DNA of 64,000 nt from Candidatus Paracaedibacter acanthamoebae (GTDB lineage Bacteria > Pseudomonadota > Alphaproteobacteria > Paracaedibacterales > Paracaedibacteraceae): the NCBI RefSeq assembly GCF_000742835.1, contig NZ_CP008941.1, forward strand, positions 825,001 to 889,000, in the 5' to 3' direction. The number at the start of each line of letters is the position of its first letter. Within the stretch, counting starts at the first letter, position 1. A program made the translations under genes and the position numbers. Positions 61,588-64,000 of this stretch are shown here, in pieces. Below the pieces are notes generated by a model. It did no database searches, had not been told where the DNA came from, and worked only from the letters and a program-made list of their open reading frames with translations.

Positions 61588-62886
61588 TTACTTAATGATA
61601 ACCTTGATCCAAACATGCTTTGGATCTTCCATCTTCTCAATGCCTAAGGAAAATTTATCAAACTCAACAACGACACCATCTGACGATAGCTCTTTGGCTT
61701 TATGAAGAACCAACCCCATAACTGTTGAGACAGGATAATCTGACAAATCGCATCCCAACAAACGCTCAAGAGTATAAATTGAGGCCCCACCTCTTAGTAA
61801 AAACGCACCATCAGGCAAATCAAAAACATCTTCTGCCGAAAAATGGAACTCATCCCGGATTTTGCCTGTAATGATCTGCAACAAATTATCAAAGCTTAAA
61901 AATCCCACCAACGTTTTCTCAGAATAGACCAAGGCTAAATGAGATGCTCCTCGCCGGAATTGCTCTAATAAATCAAGCGCATTATCTGTTACCTGCACCC
62001 GTAAAATGGGACGAATAAACTCTTTCAAATCAAGCAATCGGTTATGCGAGACTAAACCTGGAATTAAATCTTTAATGTGAATGACACCTAACACATTATC
62101 CGTTGAGCCTTCGCAAACCGGGTAGCGGCTAAATTTAGTTTTCACAAGCAATCGCATTTCCTGAATTAAAGGTTTTGAGGCATCCATAAAGATTAAATCT
62201 CCCACAGGACGCATAACATCAGATGCTTGCAAATCATAAAGTTCAAGCAGGTGATTGAGAGTCTTTATTTCTTTATGAGATAGCTCGCCGTGATGATGAC
62301 TTGCTGTTAAAATTCCCTTAAGCTCAGCCACAGAAACTAAATGGTCATGATGCGCAACTTGACCGAGTCGCATCCATTCAAGAATTTTGTTAGAGCTAGC
62401 ATTCAACAGAGCGATCAACGGGTACATTAACCAATAAAACGCATATAAAGGGGCAGCTGAGAAAAGCGACATCTTAATGGGTTGACGAATGGCCATCGAT
62501 TTTGGCATTAATTCGCCGATAACGATGTGCAAATAAGAAATAATTGAGAATGCTAAAATAAAGGAAATAAGATGAATAATCTTTTCGGAGAAGATACCAA
62601 AACTTTCGAATAGGGGCGTCAATAACTCTGCAAACGCTGGTTCCCCAATCCACCCTAACCCCAGCGATGACAAGGTAATACCCAACTGACAGGCCGATAA
62701 ATAAGAATCCAGATTAGAGTGAACTTTCGCTAAGAGATGTCCCTTTATCCCATGGGCAGTCGATAAACTTTCTACCTGGGTTTGTCGGATTTTGACCAAA
62801 GAAAATTCAGCGACAACAAAAAAACCATTTAAAATAACAAAGCCAAAAGCGGCCAGAATCAGAGCAAAATTAGTTAAAAAACTCAT
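61588..62886 (-). CDS. hemolysin/CorC-CNNM family membrane protein with CBS domains
   Basis: The 432-residue protein has an N-terminal DUF21 membrane domain of about four segments (GFVILNGFFVVAEFSLVKIR; LGLGWIGEPAFAELLTPL; ELMPKSMAIRQP), two CBS domains at about residues 205-330 (VMRPVGDLIFMDASKPLIQE; RGASHLALVYSEKTLVGFL), and a C-terminal CorC/HlyC transporter-associated domain. Relatives handle Mg2+ or Co2+ efflux; the old hemolysin name is not well supported. It follows the same strand as the BI-1 gene, at a distance of 250 bases. Confidence 0.92.
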   Translation of the reverse strand: MSFLTNFALILAAFGFVILNGFFVVAEFSLVKIRQTQVESLSTAHGIKGHLLAKVHSNLDSYLSACQLGITLSSLGLGWIGEPAFAELLTPLFESFGIFSEKIIHLISFILAFSIISYLHIVIGELMPKSMAIRQPIKMSLFSAAPLYAFYWLMYPLIALLNASSNKILEWMRLGQVAHHDHLVSVAELKGILTASHHHGELSHKEIKTLNHLLELYDLQASDVMRPVGDLIFMDASKPLIQEMRLLVKTKFSRYPVCEGSTDNVLGVIHIKDLIPGLVSHNRLLDLKEFIRPILRVQVTDNALDLLEQFRRGASHLALVYSEKTLVGFLSFDNLLQIITGKIRDEFHFSAEDVFDLPDGAFLLRGGASIYTLERLLGCDLSDYPVSTVMGLVLHKAKELSSDGVVVEFDKFSLGIEKMEDPKHVWIKVIIK

Positions 62887-63088
62887 TATATTTCCTAGTT
62901 AACAATCCTTTGTTTTATAACAGGATAACCTGCATTAAATCTGCGCCAGCATCAAAATTTTGTTTTTGCCCAGCACAAAGGATCAGAAGATTCACATTGT
63001 ACAATAAGGCCCTATGGATTCTCAAGGTTTTTTTAAAAGTAGCCATACAATAAAAAGAATAGTTTTGAAAAAGGCCGTTCATTATACT

Positions 63089-63116
63089 AAAAAAGCCGGA
63101 AGGATATTCCGGCTTT
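63089..63116 (-). terminator. intrinsic terminator of the BI-1 gene
   Basis: On the minus strand a perfect ten-pair stem AAAGCCGGAA/TTCCGGCTTT (63092-63116, loop TATCC) runs into six Ts (63094-63089), 20 bases after the stop. Confidence 0.88.
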
Positions 63117-63135
63117 CTAAGACACACATTCAATA

Positions 63136-63846
63136 TCAGTCGCGGCGATCGCCAAACAAACGCAACAACGAAATGAAGATATTGATAAAATCGAGATACA
63201 GAGCAAGGGCGCCCATAACGGCTTTTTTACCCGCAATTTCTGCACCATCAGATTCTAAATAAATATCTTTAATTTTTTGAGTATCATAGGCTGTCAATCC
63301 GGTGAAGATCACCACAGAAAGCGCAGATATCACAAAACTCATCGCACTACTATGCATAAAAAGATTCACGAGAGAAGCAATAACAATACCGATCAATCCC
63401 ATGAACAAAAAAGAACCCATGGATGTTAAATCTTTTTTAGTTGTGTAGCCGTATAAGGCCATCGCCCCAAACATACTGGCTGTGATAAAGAAAATACGCG
63501 CGACACTTTCCCCCGTATAAAGCAACAACAAAGGTGTCAGAGAGAACCCGACTAATGTTGCATAAACCCAGAAAGTTGTCTGGGCTGCTGAAAAGCTCAT
63601 CCTGCCAACCCGAAAGCTTAAGAATAATACTACTGCGAGCGGCGCAAACAGAGTAACATACTGCATCCCCGGAGCATAAAGAAATTGGTTTAAGGCGGGA
63701 ATTGTTGCCGCCAAAAATGCCGCTAAGCCGGTAATACCCAAGCCAAGCCCCATATAGGCGAAAACACGTTGCATATAGCCACGCAAACCTTCTTCAAAAG
63801 CCGCAAACTGGCCTGAGCGAGTAACTGTACGATTTTGGTAAGACAT
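63136..63846 (-). CDS. Bax inhibitor-1 (BI-1/YccA) family protein
   Basis: A 236-residue protein with seven membrane segments typical of the BI-1/TMBIM family: YMQRVFAYMGLGLGITGLAA near the start, GLIGIVIASLVNLFMHSSAM, FTGLTAYDTQKIKDIYLESD and the C-terminal LYLDFINIFISLLRLFGDRR. The acidic pair in TAYDTQKIK and the final LDFINIF element are calcium-leak gate features in relatives. The open frame extends to 63924, but GGAG stands nine bases before the ATG at 63846, where homologues begin. Role in bacteria: interaction with membrane proteases or ion leak. Confidence 0.93.
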   Translation of the reverse strand: MSYQNRTVTRSGQFAAFEEGLRGYMQRVFAYMGLGLGITGLAAFLAATIPALNQFLYAPGMQYVTLFAPLAVVLFLSFRVGRMSFSAAQTTFWVYATLVGFSLTPLLLLYTGESVARIFFITASMFGAMALYGYTTKKDLTSMGSFLFMGLIGIVIASLVNLFMHSSAMSFVISALSVVIFTGLTAYDTQKIKDIYLESDGAEIAGKKAVMGALALYLDFINIFISLLRLFGDRRD

Positions 63847-64000
63847 ACGTAACTTCTCCATAAAAATTAGTAAAATAGACCATCTATTTATAAATATAAT
63901 ACATTTTTTTATCTTAGAAAGCAATCAAAGCAGGCTTTTTTACGCGAATGAGCTCATCCCCTGTGGTTTGCATGAGATTTTTTCATCGTTTAGTCGTGGT

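Noticed and set aside
61469-61705. 78-codon plus-strand frame between dusB and the CorC/CNNM-type gene
   Set aside because: Its second half is antisense to the CorC/CNNM-type gene, it has no clear ribosome site and no recognisable composition.
63925-64000. Possible 3' end of a minus-strand gene at the right edge
   Set aside because: More than one frame is open for so short a stretch and none shows a recognisable tail, so no gene is called.

Overview
The window reads as a chromosomal segment of an AT-rich alphaproteobacterium with an intracellular or host-associated lifestyle, most like the Holosporales (Paracaedibacter/Odyssella/Caedibacter type). This placement is inferred from three things: alphaproteobacterial gene order (dusB, then an ntrC remnant, ntrY, ntrX, trkA), the mix of housekeeping genes with many single secreted proteins carrying eukaryote-like or toxin-like domains, and the decaying insertion sequences. 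No rRNA operon, CRISPR array or prophage was seen.

Layout. 0-5.8 kb: EamA transporter, transglutaminase-like protein, tRNA-Gln, then a ppx/gppA, DUF2628-type and rlmE operon. 6-10.4 kb: an accessory island with four copies (one broken) of a small secreted Cys-rich family, each behind the same promoter, a secreted F-box protein, and remnants of a serine recombinase and a transposase. 10.4-15.2 kb: thiolase with divergent TetR regulator, FlaR-like P-loop protein, ettA and pgpA. 15.4-22.7 kb: IS-rich island with one full IS6-family element, two internally deleted copies sharing one junction, IS5-like and IS110 fragments, and secreted proteins, one ending in a HicA-like toxin domain. 22.8-27.6 kb: Ada/AlkA fusion and divergent ogt, an exported deformylase-like protein, and a UbiH-type hydroxylase. 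27.6-32.2 kb: tandemly duplicated two-gene modules (B-A, truncated B-A, A) of secreted proteins. 32.5-39.7 kb: GST, uppP, zinc-ribbon protein, infC (probable AUA start), topA, dprA. 40-41.6 kb: secreted six-repeat propeller protein with an aerolysin-like C-terminus. 42-52.3 kb: MHS transporter, DUF898 protein, EamA transporter, rpsD, dispersed repeats, H+-pyrophosphatase, tRNA-Asp, glyQS. 52.6-54.8 kb: secreted repeat protein ending in a YoeB-like toxin domain. 54.9-61.2 kb: dusB, ntrC remnant, ntrY, ntrX, trkA operon. 61.6-63.9 kb: CorC/CNNM-type protein and BI-1 family protein.

The most interesting signal is a dispersed set of probable effectors. Two unrelated secreted proteins end in ribonuclease domains of toxin-antitoxin systems (HicA and YoeB folds) with the key catalytic residues kept and no antitoxin gene beside them. 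Alongside them are an F-box protein, a propeller/aerolysin-like protein, an exported deformylase-like protein and the B/A modules. My inference is that chromosomal toxin domains have been recruited as C-terminal payloads of exported proteins. Secretion and activity cannot be shown from sequence alone.
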